DNA of 64,000 nt, taken from contig CAWIOX010000019.1 of assembly GCA_963837775.1 (NCBI GenBank), positions 1 through 64,000 of the forward strand, read 5' to 3'. The position numbers and the translations under genes were made by a program. Under the pieces are notes generated by a model that saw only the letters and a program-made list of their open reading frames with translations, was not told the origin of the DNA and made no database searches. Positions 43,938-53,609 of this stretch are shown piece after piece. Origin of the DNA: CAWIOX01 sp963837775. GTDB taxonomy: Bacteria > Pseudomonadota > Gammaproteobacteria > Burkholderiales > Burkholderiaceae_D. The first letter of the stretch is position 1; each line of letters begins with the position of its first letter.

Positions 43938-45698
43938 ATGCAAACCTTACTATTTCCTCGCCTGAACTGGCCGCGCGGCCTGGTCGTGGCGCTGGCGGCG
44001 CTCGCCATTTTTTTCCCGCTGTACCTGATTTTTTATCAAAGCTTCCTGTCGGCGCCGTTTTTCATGCCGGACAAGACGCTGGGTTTCGATGCCTACCGCT
44101 TCATTTTTGACGATCCGGATTTCAGCCAGTCCTTCATCAATGCGCTGATCCTGGCCACCGGCCTGGCCGCGATCGCGGTGCCGCTGGGCGGCCTGCTGGC
44201 GTTCCTGATGGTGCGCACCGACCTGCCGGGCCGGGCCTGGGTTGCGCCGCTGCTGCTGGTGCCGATTTTCGTGTCGCCGATGGTGATGGGTTTCGGCTAT
44301 GTGGTGTCGATGGGGCCGGTCGGCTTCTACACGCTGTGGGCCAAGCAACTGACCGGGGTACAGCCGTGGAACATCTATTCGTTCACCAGCATCGTCATCA
44401 TCGCCGGCCTGACGCACGTGCCGCACGTGTACCTGTACGCGTCGTCGGCGCTGAAGAGCCTCGGTTCGGACGTCGAGGAAGCGGCCCGCGTGGCCGGCGC
44501 GTCGCCGCTGCAGGTCGCGCTCAACGTGTCGCTGCCGATGATCATGCCGGCGCTGGCGTATGCGGCGGTGCTGGTGTTCTTCCTCGGCTTCGAGGTGTTC
44601 GGCCTGGTGCTGGTGCTGGGCGATCCGGAAGGCCATCTGGTGCTGTCGACCTATCTGTACAAGCTGACCAACAAGCTCGGCACGCCGTCCTACCACCTGA
44701 TGGCGGCGGTCGCGGTGTGTCTGGTGATGGTCACGATGCCGCTGGTGATGCTGCAGCGCTGGCTGCTGAAATCGGCCAGCAAATACGTGTCGATCAAGGG
44801 CAAGGGCGCGCGCCAGAAGGCGCTGCCGCTGGGCAACTGGAAGTGGATCGCATTCGCGCTGCTGGCGCTGTGGCTGCTGTTTACCATCGTGATCCCGATT
44901 TCCGGCATCGTGCTGCGCTCCTTCGTGTCGTACTGGGGCGAAGGCGTGAAACTGGCCGATGTGCTGACGCTGCAGCATTTCCGCGACATCCTGGAACAGC
45001 CGTCGCTGCTGCGCGGGATCTGGAATACGATCCTGATCGGCGTGATCGGCGGCGCGATTGCGGTCGCGTGCTATTCGGCGATTGCGCTGGCGATGCACCG
45101 CAAGCAGGACGGCGTCACCCGCTTCCTCGATTACAGCGTGCTGGTGCCGCGCGCGATTCCGGGCTTGCTGGCCGGCCTGTCTTTCCTGTGGGTGTTCCTG
45201 TTCGTGCCGTCCTGGCTCGATGGCGCGCTCAAGGGCATGGACAACAGCGTCGCGCTGTGGCTCAGCGCGCACTTGATTCCGCTGCTGCGCGGGCTGCGCT
45301 CGACCATCTTCTCGGTCTGGCTCGCGTATTCGGTGGTGTGGCTGGCCTACGGGATGCGGCTGATCTCGACCGCGCTGCTGCAGGTCGGGCCGGAGCTGGA
45401 AGAAGCGGCGCGCGCAGTCGGCGCCAACCGCGGCCAGGTCACGCGCGACGTCACGCTGCCGCTGGTCAAATACGGTCTGCTGGGCGCGTGGCTGATGGTG
45501 TTCCTGATCTTCGAGCGCGAATACTCGACCGGCGTCTATCTGCTGTCGCCCGGCACCGAGGTGATCGGCGCGATGCTGGTGTCGCTGTGGGCCGGCGGCT
45601 CGGTCGACCTGGTGGCCGCACTGTCCTTCATCAACATCACGCTGGTCGCGCTCGGTCTGGGCATCGCGCTGCGTTTTGGCGTAAAACTGCATAACTAA
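43938..45698 (+). CDS. Fused ABC permease with two BPD domains
   Basis: 586 aa, about twelve membrane helices in two homologous halves, as in FbpB-type permeases. Each half has the cytoplasmic EAA loop contacting the ATPase: EEAARVAGASPLQVALNVSLP near residue 190 and EEAARAVGANRGQVTRDVTLP near 500. The ATG at 43938 (MQTLLFPRLNW) is preferred; a longer frame from 43893 has no membrane or leader character. It forms an operon with the preceding receptor and the following ATPase (13 bases apart). Frame intact. Confidence 0.93.
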   Translation: MQTLLFPRLNWPRGLVVALAALAIFFPLYLIFYQSFLSAPFFMPDKTLGFDAYRFIFDDPDFSQSFINALILATGLAAIAVPLGGLLAFLMVRTDLPGRAWVAPLLLVPIFVSPMVMGFGYVVSMGPVGFYTLWAKQLTGVQPWNIYSFTSIVIIAGLTHVPHVYLYASSALKSLGSDVEEAARVAGASPLQVALNVSLPMIMPALAYAAVLVFFLGFEVFGLVLVLGDPEGHLVLSTYLYKLTNKLGTPSYHLMAAVAVCLVMVTMPLVMLQRWLLKSASKYVSIKGKGARQKALPLGNWKWIAFALLALWLLFTIVIPISGIVLRSFVSYWGEGVKLADVLTLQHFRDILEQPSLLRGIWNTILIGVIGGAIAVACYSAIALAMHRKQDGVTRFLDYSVLVPRAIPGLLAGLSFLWVFLFVPSWLDGALKGMDNSVALWLSAHLIPLLRGLRSTIFSVWLAYSVVWLAYGMRLISTALLQVGPELEEAARAVGANRGQVTRDVTLPLVKYGLLGAWLMVFLIFEREYSTGVYLLSPGTEVIGAMLVSLWAGGSVDLVAALSFINITLVALGLGIALRFGVKLHN

Positions 45699-45711
45699 GG
45701 TAAAAAAAATC

Positions 45712-46805
45712 ATGAAACGAGACATCGCGATGAACGAATTAAGCGTCAACGACTTATACCTCGACTACGGCACCGGCGCGGCCGCCAACCAGATCCTGAA
45801 GGGCGTGTCGATGGACTTGCAGCGCGGCGAAGTGGTCGCGCTTGCTGGGGCCGTCCGGCAGCGGCAAGACCACGCTGCTGCGCGCGGTGGCCGGGCTGGA
45901 AGCGCCGAAGGCCGGCACCATCCGCATCGGCGAGCGCGTGATGTTCGACGGCGCGAAGAATTACGAGATGCCGGCCGAACAGCGCAACCTGGGCCTGGTG
46001 TTCCAGTCGTATGCGCTGTGGCCGCACAAGACGGTGGCCGACAACGTCGCCTACGGCCTCAAGCTGCGCAAGATGGCCAGCAGCGAAATCGCCAGCCGGG
46101 TCAAGGAAGTGCTGGGCCAGCTCGGCCTGGGCCACCTGGGCGAGCGCTTCCCGCACCAGCTGTCGGGCGGCCAGCAGCAGCGCGTTGCGATCGCGCGCGC
46201 GCTGGTGTACAACCCGCCGGTGATCCTGCTCGACGAGCCGCTGTCGAACCTGGACGCCAAGCTGCGCGAGGAAGCGCGCGCCTTCCTGCGCGAACTGATC
46301 GTGCGGCTCGGGCTGTCGGCGCTGATGGTCACCCACGACCAGGGCGAAGCGATGGCGATTTCGGACCGCATCCTGCTGCTCAACAACGGCAAGATCGAAC
46401 AGCAGGGCGCGCCGCAAAGCATGTACGAGACGCCGGACACGCTGTTTACCGCCGAATTCATGGGCAGCAACAACCGCCTGCCGGGCCAGGTGATGCAGCG
46501 CGAAGGCGAGCGCGTGACGCTGCAGATCGACGGCGTCACGATGCACGGCACCGCGCGCGGCGCCAATCTCGGCGACCGACGTCACCGCGCTGATCCGGCT
46601 CGAGCAGGTGCGCATTTCAGACGTGCCGGTCGAGAATGCGATCAAGCTGCCGCTGCTGACCTGCATGTATCTGGGCGACCGCTGGGAATGCCTGTTCAAG
46701 CGCGGCGGCCCGAATGAAGTCAGCCTGCGCGCGTATGCGCCGCACAAGCTGGCCGCCGGCGAGTACTGGGTGCAGCTGCCGCAGGACAAGCTGTGGGTGT
46801 TTTAA
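45712..46805 (+). CDS. ABC transporter ATPase, two frameshifts
   Basis: Energises the adjoining permease. About 364 aa. N-terminus NELSVNDLYLDYG, then Walker A LGPSGSGKTTLLRA, Q-loop LVFQSYALWPHKTV, the ABC signature LSGGQQQRVAIARAL, Walker B VILLDEPLSNLD and the switch His in MVTHDQGEAMAISD. The C-terminal TOBE-like domain ends EYWVQLPQDKLWVF. The frame breaks near 45842, where a duplicated T precedes LLGPSGSGK, and near 46577 before TDVTALIRLEQVRISDV. Both resume with conserved sequence; likely sequence errors. ATG 45712 follows AAGG; ATG 45730 is an alternative. Confidence 0.9.
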
Positions 46806-46960
46806 GGACGTCGACGCCATCGCCTGGACGCACAGGCTGATGCGCCTGCAGCGCCATGCGCACCGATGCGCGACCGTCGTCGTGGTGCCGACTCGTGCCG
46901 GCGACGATGGATGGTGCGCACGGCGCACCCTACGTTGATGCATTTCTGCAAGTTTTTACG

Positions 46961-47048
46961 AAAAATATACTGGCCCGTGTATTTTTAAAACCCCAATGAA
47001 TCCGTGCGGCAAGTGCACTATTTTTAGCAATACTCCCCTGATTATGCG
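46961..47048 (+). repeat. 87-bp intergenic repeat, copy D
   Basis: AAATATACT, TGTATTTTT, the core CCAATGAATCCGTGCGGC, then ATACTCCCC. It ends 8 bases before the start of the AbrB-family gene, so its 3' part would be in the 5' untranslated region. Confidence 0.82.
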
Positions 47049-47056
47049 TTTATAAG

Positions 47057-48109
47057 ATGCGATTTCACGCCCCTTCCGGCAGCGCCGCGCTGCTGCGTGC
47101 GCTGCTGATCGCGGTCGTCGCGGCCGCGCTGTGCGTGTGGCTCAAGACCCCGCTGCCGTGGATGATCGGCCCGCTGCTGTCGACTGCGGCGGCGCGCATG
47201 GCCGGGCTCGACCTGCGCGCGCCGGTGCAGGTGCGCGAAGCCGGGCAATGGGCGATCGGCACCGCGCTCGGCCTGTATTTCACGCCGGCCGTGCTGCACA
47301 CGCTGGCGTCGTATGTCGGCTACATCGCCGCCGCAGTCATGTTTGCGCTGCTGCTGGGCGCCGCCTGCGGCTGGCTGCTGCACCGGCTGACCGGGGTCGA
47401 CCGCAGCACCGCGTTCTTCGCGATGGCCACCGGCGGCGCGTCCGAGATGGCGACCCAGGGCGAGCGCCACGGCGCGCTGGTGGACCGGGTCGCCGCCGCG
47501 CACAGCCTGCGCATCATGCTGGTGGTGCTGATCATCCCGTTCGGTTTCCGCTTCGCCGGCGTGCACGGCACCGATCCGTATCTGCAGGGCGCGAAAATGG
47601 TCGCGCTGCCCGGCCTGCTGGCGCTGATCGCGCTGACCTCGTGCGGCGCGCTGCTGCTGCGCCGGATGCAATGGCCGAACGCCTGGGTCATCGGGCCGCT
47701 GCTGGTGGCCATCGCCTTGACCTCGAACAGCATCAGCCTGTCGGCCTTGCCGCAATGGATGGTCAACTGCGGCCAGCTGTTCATCGGGCTGTCGCTCGGG
47801 ACCCGCTTCACGCCGGCCTTCGTGCATACCGCGCCGCGCTATCTGGGCGGCGTCGCGCTGTGCGGGCTGGCGGCGCTGCTGGGGGCCGCCGCTTTCGGCC
47901 TGCTGCTGGCGGCCGCCTCCGGCATCGATCCGGCCACCGCGATCCTCGCCACCTCGCCCGGCGGCATCGCCGAGATGTCGCTCACCGCCAAGACCCTGCA
48001 CCTGGGCGTGCCGATCGTCACCGCCTTCCACGTCACGCGCATGGCCGCGCTGGTGCTGTCGATCGGGCCGCTGTTCCGGCTGGTCAAACGGCTTACCTCG
48101 AAGCCATGA
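47057..48109 (+). CDS. AbrB-family membrane protein (AbrB duplication)
   Basis: 350 aa polytopic membrane protein with two repeated halves. Each half starts with a P-W-M/W-x-I-G-P-L-L type motif: LPWMIGPLLSTAAARM near residue 32 and NAWVIGPLLVAIALTSNSIS near 210, and contains A-T-x-P/G-G-x-x-E-M (MATGGASEMATQG; LATSPGGIAEMSLTA). This is the AbrB/AmoA-like family sometimes labelled ammonia monooxygenase regulator, with probable transport function. It often neighbours tricarboxylate-transporter genes. No ribosome binding site stands out; the leader is repeat copy D. Frame intact. Confidence 0.87.
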   Translation: MRFHAPSGSAALLRALLIAVVAAALCVWLKTPLPWMIGPLLSTAAARMAGLDLRAPVQVREAGQWAIGTALGLYFTPAVLHTLASYVGYIAAAVMFALLLGAACGWLLHRLTGVDRSTAFFAMATGGASEMATQGERHGALVDRVAAAHSLRIMLVVLIIPFGFRFAGVHGTDPYLQGAKMVALPGLLALIALTSCGALLLRRMQWPNAWVIGPLLVAIALTSNSISLSALPQWMVNCGQLFIGLSLGTRFTPAFVHTAPRYLGGVALCGLAALLGAAAFGLLLAAASGIDPATAILATSPGGIAEMSLTAKTLHLGVPIVTAFHVTRMAALVLSIGPLFRLVKRLTSKP

Positions 48110-48127
48110 GCGGCAGGCACGGGCCGC

Positions 48128-49274
48128 TCAGGATTCGCCGTCCAGCGTCAGGAAATAAGCGGGGCTGGTCAGCAGCATGGCGACCAGGTCGCTCTGGCGG
48201 TTGACCCCGGTTTTGCCGAACAGGCTCTTGAGCTGGGTTCTCAGCGTGTTGATCGAGACCGCGCGTTTGATCGCCATGGTTTCCAGGCTGAAACCGGCGC
48301 ACAGGCCGGCGGCAAGCGCGGCTTCGGCTGCGCTGAAGCGAAACAATTTGCGCAACGCGGCCTGGGCCACGCTGGGCGCCTGCTCCGGGTCGAAGATGAA
48401 CAGCATCGCGCCAGCCCGTGTGGTATTGCCTTGCCGGATCGTGGTGATCAGCGCCATCAGCGGCAATTGCCGCTGGCGGCTGATGCTGCACCACCGCGCT
48501 CGGCACGCTGGCAAGCTGCCACTGTGCGGCAATCGCCTTGGTGATGGCAAGGTTGAGCTGGCGGCTTTCAGCCTGGTTGACGGCCAGCAGATGGCCGTCT
48601 TTCACCTGCAGTTGCGCACAATTCTTGAGCAGTTCTGCGGCGCGCTGGTTGCGGTAGGCGACGCAGCCGCTTTCATCGAGCAGCAGCGTCGGCATGCTCA
48701 GCATGTCGAGCCAGCCGGTCAGCATCTGCTCGCCCAGCTGCAGCCCGGCAAACCGGTCGCGCATCTGCAGCGCGCGCTGCAGGTGCGGCACCAGCCGGTT
48801 CAGCTGATCAAGTTCGGCGCGTTCAAACGGCGCTTGCCCGGGCGAGCGCTGCACGAAGATCTGGGACAGCCAGTCGCCTTCCTGCAGCAGGATCGCGCCG
48901 GCGGCAAACGCCACGCCCTGCGGAATCAGCCATTCCCTGAAAAACGGGCTGTCCAGATCGAGTTGATCGGCCGCCAGATCCAGATTGCTGGCATAAAAAC
49001 GGGCGATCGGCGCGGCCATGAGGTGCGCCGCCAGGATGTCCTGCGACGCATAGTGCAGTGCATAGCGCTCCAGCCACTGCGCTTCGATGCCGTACAGCCA
49101 CAGGCCCTTGATGTCGTGGGTGGCCGGGTGCAGCGTGATCAGCGTGACGGCCTTCAGCTCGAAGCTTGCCGCCAGTGAGGTGATGAATCCCTGAAAACCT
49201 TCGCTGGCAGTCACGCCGTCGTACAGGGCGGCGAGCAGGCTGTCGGATTGGCCGGCCGGTTCGTTGGGCTGCAT
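48128..49274 (-). CDS. LuxR-type transcriptional regulator, one frameshift
   Basis: About 381 aa. An N-terminal region of about 180 residues (DSLLAALYDGVTASEGFQGF) and a middle PAS-like segment (MLSMPTLLLDESGCVAYRNQ) precede a LuxR-type C-terminal helix-turn-helix. The HTH reads FRFSAAEAALAAGLCAGFSL, then MAIKRAVSINTLRTQLKSLF and RQSDLVAMLL. GGAGG precedes the ATG at 49274. The frame breaks near 48487, just after SAVVQ, and resumes in the next frame with LPLMALITTIRQ. No lactone-binding domain is recognised. It is alone on this strand; the c-di-GMP gene is divergent 538 bases away. Confidence 0.83.
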
Positions 49275-49555
49275 GGCTTGCCTCCGTTGGTTTTGTGAAG
49301 CGGGAGATTGCTGTCGTATGTTGTTCAGATAACCATAATATGATGCATATGGCAAGCCGCTTTTTCCCGCAAAATCAGATAGTCAGCGCTACATTTCCAA
49401 TAAGCATCATTCTCGCGCTTCCCGTGATCTGATGGCCCGAAAGCAGAGTGTTCTTTTCCAGCAAGTCGCTGGTGTATATTACGCAGGCATTGCTCGATCT
49501 GGCGGCTCCCGGCTGGCGGGACAAAAATCATCCCTGCCCGGTTTCATGAAATTGG

Positions 49556-49642
49556 TAAAAAATGAGGGGTATGAGATGAAACATGTGATTAGCCGCACGT
49601 CTTATATGGGTATTTGAAATATGCAGGCGGGAGTATATTGAC
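49556..49642 (-). repeat. 87-bp intergenic repeat, copy E (reverse orientation)
   Basis: Reverse complement of the same element: on the + strand it reads GAGGGGTATGAGATGAAACAT, then GCCGCACG and ends GGGAGTATATT. It lies in the 538-base gap between the divergent LuxR and GGDEF/EAL genes (49275-49812). Apart from it and the promoters that must be there, I see nothing in that gap. Confidence 0.75.
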
Positions 49643-49812
49643 GGTCGAGAGCGCCCTTGACGGGTGCGGAGAGTCGCAGCCGATGGCCGCCCCGCTGGCG
49701 TTTCTAGGAAAATCGGATTTTCAGTGTTACATTGCCACAAGGCATTATTTAAGCGGTTTTTGCCGTCGGGCGGCATCATCCCCCCACCATATTGAAGGGT
49801 CAGGTTTTTAAA

Positions 49813-51531
49813 TTGTCATCGAGCTCATCACCGCTACCCGAAGCCGATTACCGACGCGCGCTGGCCAGCCTGATGGAGGCTGCCGGCGACATCGTGCTCA
49901 GGCTGAATCATCAGGGCGAGATCCTGTATGCCAGCCAGCGCGCAATCGACCTGCTGCACGCCAGGCGGGATCTGATCGGCCGCCCGCTGGCGGAACTGGT
50001 GTGCGCCGCGGAACAGGACGTGTTGCAGGCGGCGCTGGCGGAAGCGATCGCAACGCGGCAGTCCGGCCGCGTCAGTCTGCGCCTCAAGACCGGCGATGTG
50101 CTGCTGTGGTTCGAATTTCAGTTCTCCGAGTACGCGGCGCCAGGCCAGTGCAGCGAATTGCTGGCCGTCGGCCGCGACATATCGAGCACCCATGCGACCG
50201 AAGCGCACCTGCGCCACATGGCCACGCATGACGCGCTGACCGGTTTGCCGAACCGGGCGCTGCTGTCGGACCGGCTGCGCATGGCGATCGCGCAGGCGCG
50301 CCGCAGCGGCCAGGGCTTTTCCGTGGCGGTGCTGGATCTCGACGGCTTCAAGAAAGTCAATGACGGCCTGGGTCACCCGATCGGCGATGCGCTGCTGCGG
50401 GTCGCCAGTGCGCGGCTGATCAAGGCCTTGCGCAACAGCGACACGCTGGCGCGCATCGGCGGCGACGAATTCGTCGCCATCATGCCCGGCGCGGTGAGCG
50501 GCGCCGATATCAAGCTCATTTGCGGCCGCCTGATGTCGATGATGCAGGCGCCGTTCGAGGTGCAGGACCATACGCTGTACGTCAGCGCCTCGGTCGGGGT
50601 CGCCGTGTATCCTGAGCACGGCGAGGATGAGGTCGCACTGCTGGCCCATGCCGATGCCGCGATGTACCGCGCCAAAGAGACCGGCAAAGCGCGCTGCGTG
50701 GTCTATGACAGCATCCAGATCGGCCTGCCGCAGCATGATTTGTCGCTGGAAGCGGCGATGTTCGAGGCGGTCAGGAACGGCGAATTCTTCCTCGATTACC
50801 AACCTATCGTCGATGCCAGAACCCGCCAGATACAGGGCTTCGAGACGCTGATGCGCTGGCAGCGTCCGGGCCTTGGCCTGGTGCCGCCCAGCCGCTTCAT
50901 CCCGATCGCAGAGACCAACGGCCTGATCAACCTGCTCGGCGCATGGGCACTCAAAGCCTCCTGCGTCCAGCTCAAGAGCTTCGAGGCCGCGGCCAAACGC
51001 CCGCTCTATATCTCGGTCAATGTCAGCCCGAGACAGTTCCGTCATGCGCAATTCCTGGAGGTGCTGGACCAGGCGATTGCCTTGTCCGGGATTGCCGGCG
51101 AGCAGTTGCTGCTCGAGATCACCGAAGGCACGCTGATGACCGATCCGCTGCAAGCCGAAGCCATCATGCAGCAAATCGTCGAACGCCAGGTTCGCATCGC
51201 GATCGACGATTTCGGCACCGGTTACTCGTCACTGGCGTATCTGAAGCGCTTCCCGATTGCGATCCTGAAAATCGACCGCGCTTTCATCAAGGATCTGCCG
51301 GCATCGGAAAAGGACGCCGCCATCTGCAACACGGTCCTGAGCCTGGCCCATCATCTGCATTTATCGGTGGTGGCCGAAGGGGTGGAGACCGAGCAGCAGT
51401 ACCAGTTCCTGCTCGAACGGCAATGCAGCTACATTCAGGGCTACCTGACCGGCAAGCCGATGGCGCCGCACAGCGTGCTGGAAGCGTTGGCTGAAACCAG
51501 TGTCCCTGCGCAACTGGTGCGTGCAGCGTGA
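49813..51531 (+). CDS. PAS-GGDEF-EAL cyclic-di-GMP protein
   Basis: About 572 aa cytosolic signalling protein. Order: PAS domain (DIVLRLNHQGEILYASQRAI, residues 20-130), diguanylate cyclase domain with an intact RIGGDEFVAI, and EAL phosphodiesterase domain. In the EAL domain the signature Glu is kept but the motif reads ETL (GFETLMRW); the second signature DDFGTGYSSL and VAEGVET are intact, so hydrolysis of c-di-GMP remains plausible. The start is a TTG at 49813 with GGGTCAGG 8 bases upstream; another TTG lies seven codons earlier. There is no transmembrane segment. It is followed 35 bases later by an HDOD gene. Confidence 0.9.
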   Translation: MSSSSSPLPEADYRRALASLMEAAGDIVLRLNHQGEILYASQRAIDLLHARRDLIGRPLAELVCAAEQDVLQAALAEAIATRQSGRVSLRLKTGDVLLWFEFQFSEYAAPGQCSELLAVGRDISSTHATEAHLRHMATHDALTGLPNRALLSDRLRMAIAQARRSGQGFSVAVLDLDGFKKVNDGLGHPIGDALLRVASARLIKALRNSDTLARIGGDEFVAIMPGAVSGADIKLICGRLMSMMQAPFEVQDHTLYVSASVGVAVYPEHGEDEVALLAHADAAMYRAKETGKARCVVYDSIQIGLPQHDLSLEAAMFEAVRNGEFFLDYQPIVDARTRQIQGFETLMRWQRPGLGLVPPSRFIPIAETNGLINLLGAWALKASCVQLKSFEAAAKRPLYISVNVSPRQFRHAQFLEVLDQAIALSGIAGEQLLLEITEGTLMTDPLQAEAIMQQIVERQVRIAIDDFGTGYSSLAYLKRFPIAILKIDRAFIKDLPASEKDAAICNTVLSLAHHLHLSVVAEGVETEQQYQFLLERQCSYIQGYLTGKPMAPHSVLEALAETSVPAQLVRAA

Positions 51532-51566
51532 GCTGAGGCCGCGCCGGATACGCACCAATCAACCTG

Positions 51567-53075
51567 ATGATCATGACCATACGCACTCCCGATATCCCCG
51601 CTGCCGATGCCACCCTGGAACTGCTGTGGGAGCGCATCAGGCAGCGCGGCGACCTTCCCGGTTTTACCAAAGCCATCAGCGCGGTGCTGGACGCGATGCA
51701 CGGTGACGATGAGCGGGAATTCAACATGACGCAAACCGTGATGTCCGACCCGGGACTGACCCAGAAAGTGCTGCGGCTGGCCAATAGTGCGATGTATTCC
51801 GTGTTTGGCCAAAGCGTCAGCACCGTGTCAAAGGCAGTCATGCTGCTGGGGACGCAAACCATCGGTCACCTGGCGCTGGGTTCCAAGCTGATCGACGAAT
51901 TGTCGGCCAGCGCCCCCGACACGCTCAGCGCCCGCCTCGAAATGGAAAAGGCATTGCTGGCCGGGCATGTGGCGCGCCAGGTCACCAGCTCGGCCAATCA
52001 CCATCATGCCGAAGAGGCGGTCGTGTGCTCGATGCTGCACACGCTGGGGCGGATGATGGTGGCGTTTTATTTGCCAGAGCGCTGGTCGCAGGCGCAGCAG
52101 GACAGCGAAAATACACAGCGCGATGAAGATCTGGTGCTGCAGGAAATGCTGGGACTGTCGCTGGAGCAGATCGGCCGCACCATTGCGCAGCGCTGGGGCA
52201 TGCCCAACAGCCTGATCAACAGCATGCGCAGGGTGGAGCCATCGCCGCTGAGCGACAAAGTGCCGCATGCCGAATGGCTGGCGGCGATCTCCAGCATGAC
52301 CAGCCAATGCGCGAGTGCGCTGTGTCAGGACGAAGCTGCGGGCGATACCGAAATCCTGCGGCTGGCCGGCGCGTATGCCGGGATGCTGGGGGTCGATGCC
52401 GCTGCCGTGCTGGAGGCGGCAGACAATGCAAGAAAAACCGCTGAAACCGAGCTGGGCGCAGTCCACAACACCAAGCGCAGCAATACCGAAAAACGCTCCC
52501 GCGCCAGCGCCGCTTTGCCGGAACCGGCGGCTCCCGGCATCCTGCAGCAGGGCGTAATCGACATGCGCGGCATCGTCGACAGCGCAACGCCCAGCCAGAT
52601 GATCACGATGGGACTGGAAACGCTGTATCAGGGATTCGGCTTCAAACGTGCGATTGTTTTTTTACGTACCATCAAGGCCGCCAAATATTCGGCCAGAATG
52701 GGCTTCGGCGCGGGCGTGTCGGCGCTGATCCCGCAACTGGTATTCAGCGATACCTATCAGCCCGACGTGTTTCATGCGGCGCTGGCCAGCGACCGCGTGA
52801 TTTTTTCTGAAAATGCGCAAGACCCGAAGTTTGTCGCCAAACTGCCTGCCTGGTGGCAGGACCACTTGTCCAGCGCCACCAGCTTCATCATCGTGCCGCT
52901 GACGGTCAACCGCCAGCCAGCCGGCTTCATTTACGGCGACTGGGACGACAGTGCAGCCAACGTCAAACCGAGTCCCGCAGAGTTCGCCATCCTGAACGAT
53001 CTGCGCACCCTGGTCACTCAAACCGCAGAACGGCGTCACACAACGGCGACCGCCGGCGCTGCGGCAACGCATTGA
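51567..53075 (+). CDS. HDOD-domain signalling protein with GAF-like C-terminus
   Basis: 502 aa. Residues about 20-215 form an HDOD domain (a catalytically inactive HD-related output domain): MTQTVMSDPGLTQKVLRLAN, VMLLGTQTIGHLAL, EEAVVCSMLHTLGRMMVAFY and EQIGRTIAQRWGMP. Residues 330-490 resemble a GAF fold (GLETLYQGFGFKRAIVFLRT ... FIIVPLTVNRQPAGFIYGDW). It probably acts with the upstream c-di-GMP gene in one regulatory unit. The exact output is unknown. Frame intact. Confidence 0.85.
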   Translation: MIMTIRTPDIPAADATLELLWERIRQRGDLPGFTKAISAVLDAMHGDDEREFNMTQTVMSDPGLTQKVLRLANSAMYSVFGQSVSTVSKAVMLLGTQTIGHLALGSKLIDELSASAPDTLSARLEMEKALLAGHVARQVTSSANHHHAEEAVVCSMLHTLGRMMVAFYLPERWSQAQQDSENTQRDEDLVLQEMLGLSLEQIGRTIAQRWGMPNSLINSMRRVEPSPLSDKVPHAEWLAAISSMTSQCASALCQDEAAGDTEILRLAGAYAGMLGVDAAAVLEAADNARKTAETELGAVHNTKRSNTEKRSRASAALPEPAAPGILQQGVIDMRGIVDSATPSQMITMGLETLYQGFGFKRAIVFLRTIKAAKYSARMGFGAGVSALIPQLVFSDTYQPDVFHAALASDRVIFSENAQDPKFVAKLPAWWQDHLSSATSFIIVPLTVNRQPAGFIYGDWDDSAANVKPSPAEFAILNDLRTLVTQTAERRHTTATAGAAATH

Positions 53076-53120
53076 CTGTTGCGCTGCCGGCGCAACACCG
53101 CGCGCTCCGCTGGCGACCGA

Positions 53121-53609
53121 TTACTTGTTGCCGGCCGCCAGCCAGCTCTCGATGTCCTGCGCCGACGGGTTGCCCAGCACCAGCCTGACGTCGCCGGCCT
53201 GCGGCAGCAACGCGACGTAAGGCGTGATGCCGCGCCACTTCGGGTTGACCGCATATTGCAGCGCCGCGGTCTGGCCCTTGAACACGAACAGGCGGCTGGC
53301 CTGGCGGTAATGCGGGTCTTGCAACAGGCCAGTTTGTTGGTCGCCGTCCATCACCACCACGATCAGCGGAGTGGCCGTCTTGCGCTGTTTCAGCTGCTGC
53401 GCGATGGACGCGATGGTGGTCGGGCAATGGGTGCAGTCGGTGGTCGAAAATACGATGGCCGACGGTCGCGGCAGCTCGCTCTGGAAATGCTGCCAGCTCT
53501 GCGCATCGAAGGTTTCGATCCGATTGGCTGCGGCCTGTGCCGGCAGCGCCGCGAATGCCAGAAGTAAGGGGGCCAACAAGGCGACCAGAGATTTACAATG
53601 CTTCGACAT
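53121..53609 (-). CDS. Periplasmic thioredoxin-like protein
   Basis: 162 aa. The ATG at 53609 (MSKHCKSLVALLAPLLLAFA) gives a signal peptide ending near AQAAANR; a longer frame runs back into the preceding gene. The thioredoxin fold has a CTHC redox pair in VFSTTDCTHCPTT. The cis-Pro loop is plausible at GITPYVALLPQ. It is the last gene of the TonB/DUF2946 cluster and its start overlaps the stop of the BNR-repeat gene by 17 bases, so translation is probably coupled. A role in handling copper-sensitive thiols or assembling a metalloprotein is an inference from the cluster. Confidence 0.8.
   Translation of the reverse strand: MSKHCKSLVALLAPLLLAFAALPAQAAANRIETFDAQSWQHFQSELPRPSAIVFSTTDCTHCPTTIASIAQQLKQRKTATPLIVVVMDGDQQTGLLQDPHYRQASRLFVFKGQTAALQYAVNPKWRGITPYVALLPQAGDVRLVLGNPSAQDIESWLAAGNK

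Noticed and set aside
43950..45749. 599-aa minus-strand ORF across the permease gene
   Set aside because: Composition (R/H/Q-rich, no hydrophobic core) is that of an antisense frame; the + strand encodes a textbook ABC permease.
2748..49642. The 87-bp repeat family as a riboswitch
   Set aside because: Copy C is antisense to both flanking genes and the downstream genes are unrelated, so a common cis-regulatory ligand response is unlikely; a REP-like or mobile repeat is preferred.
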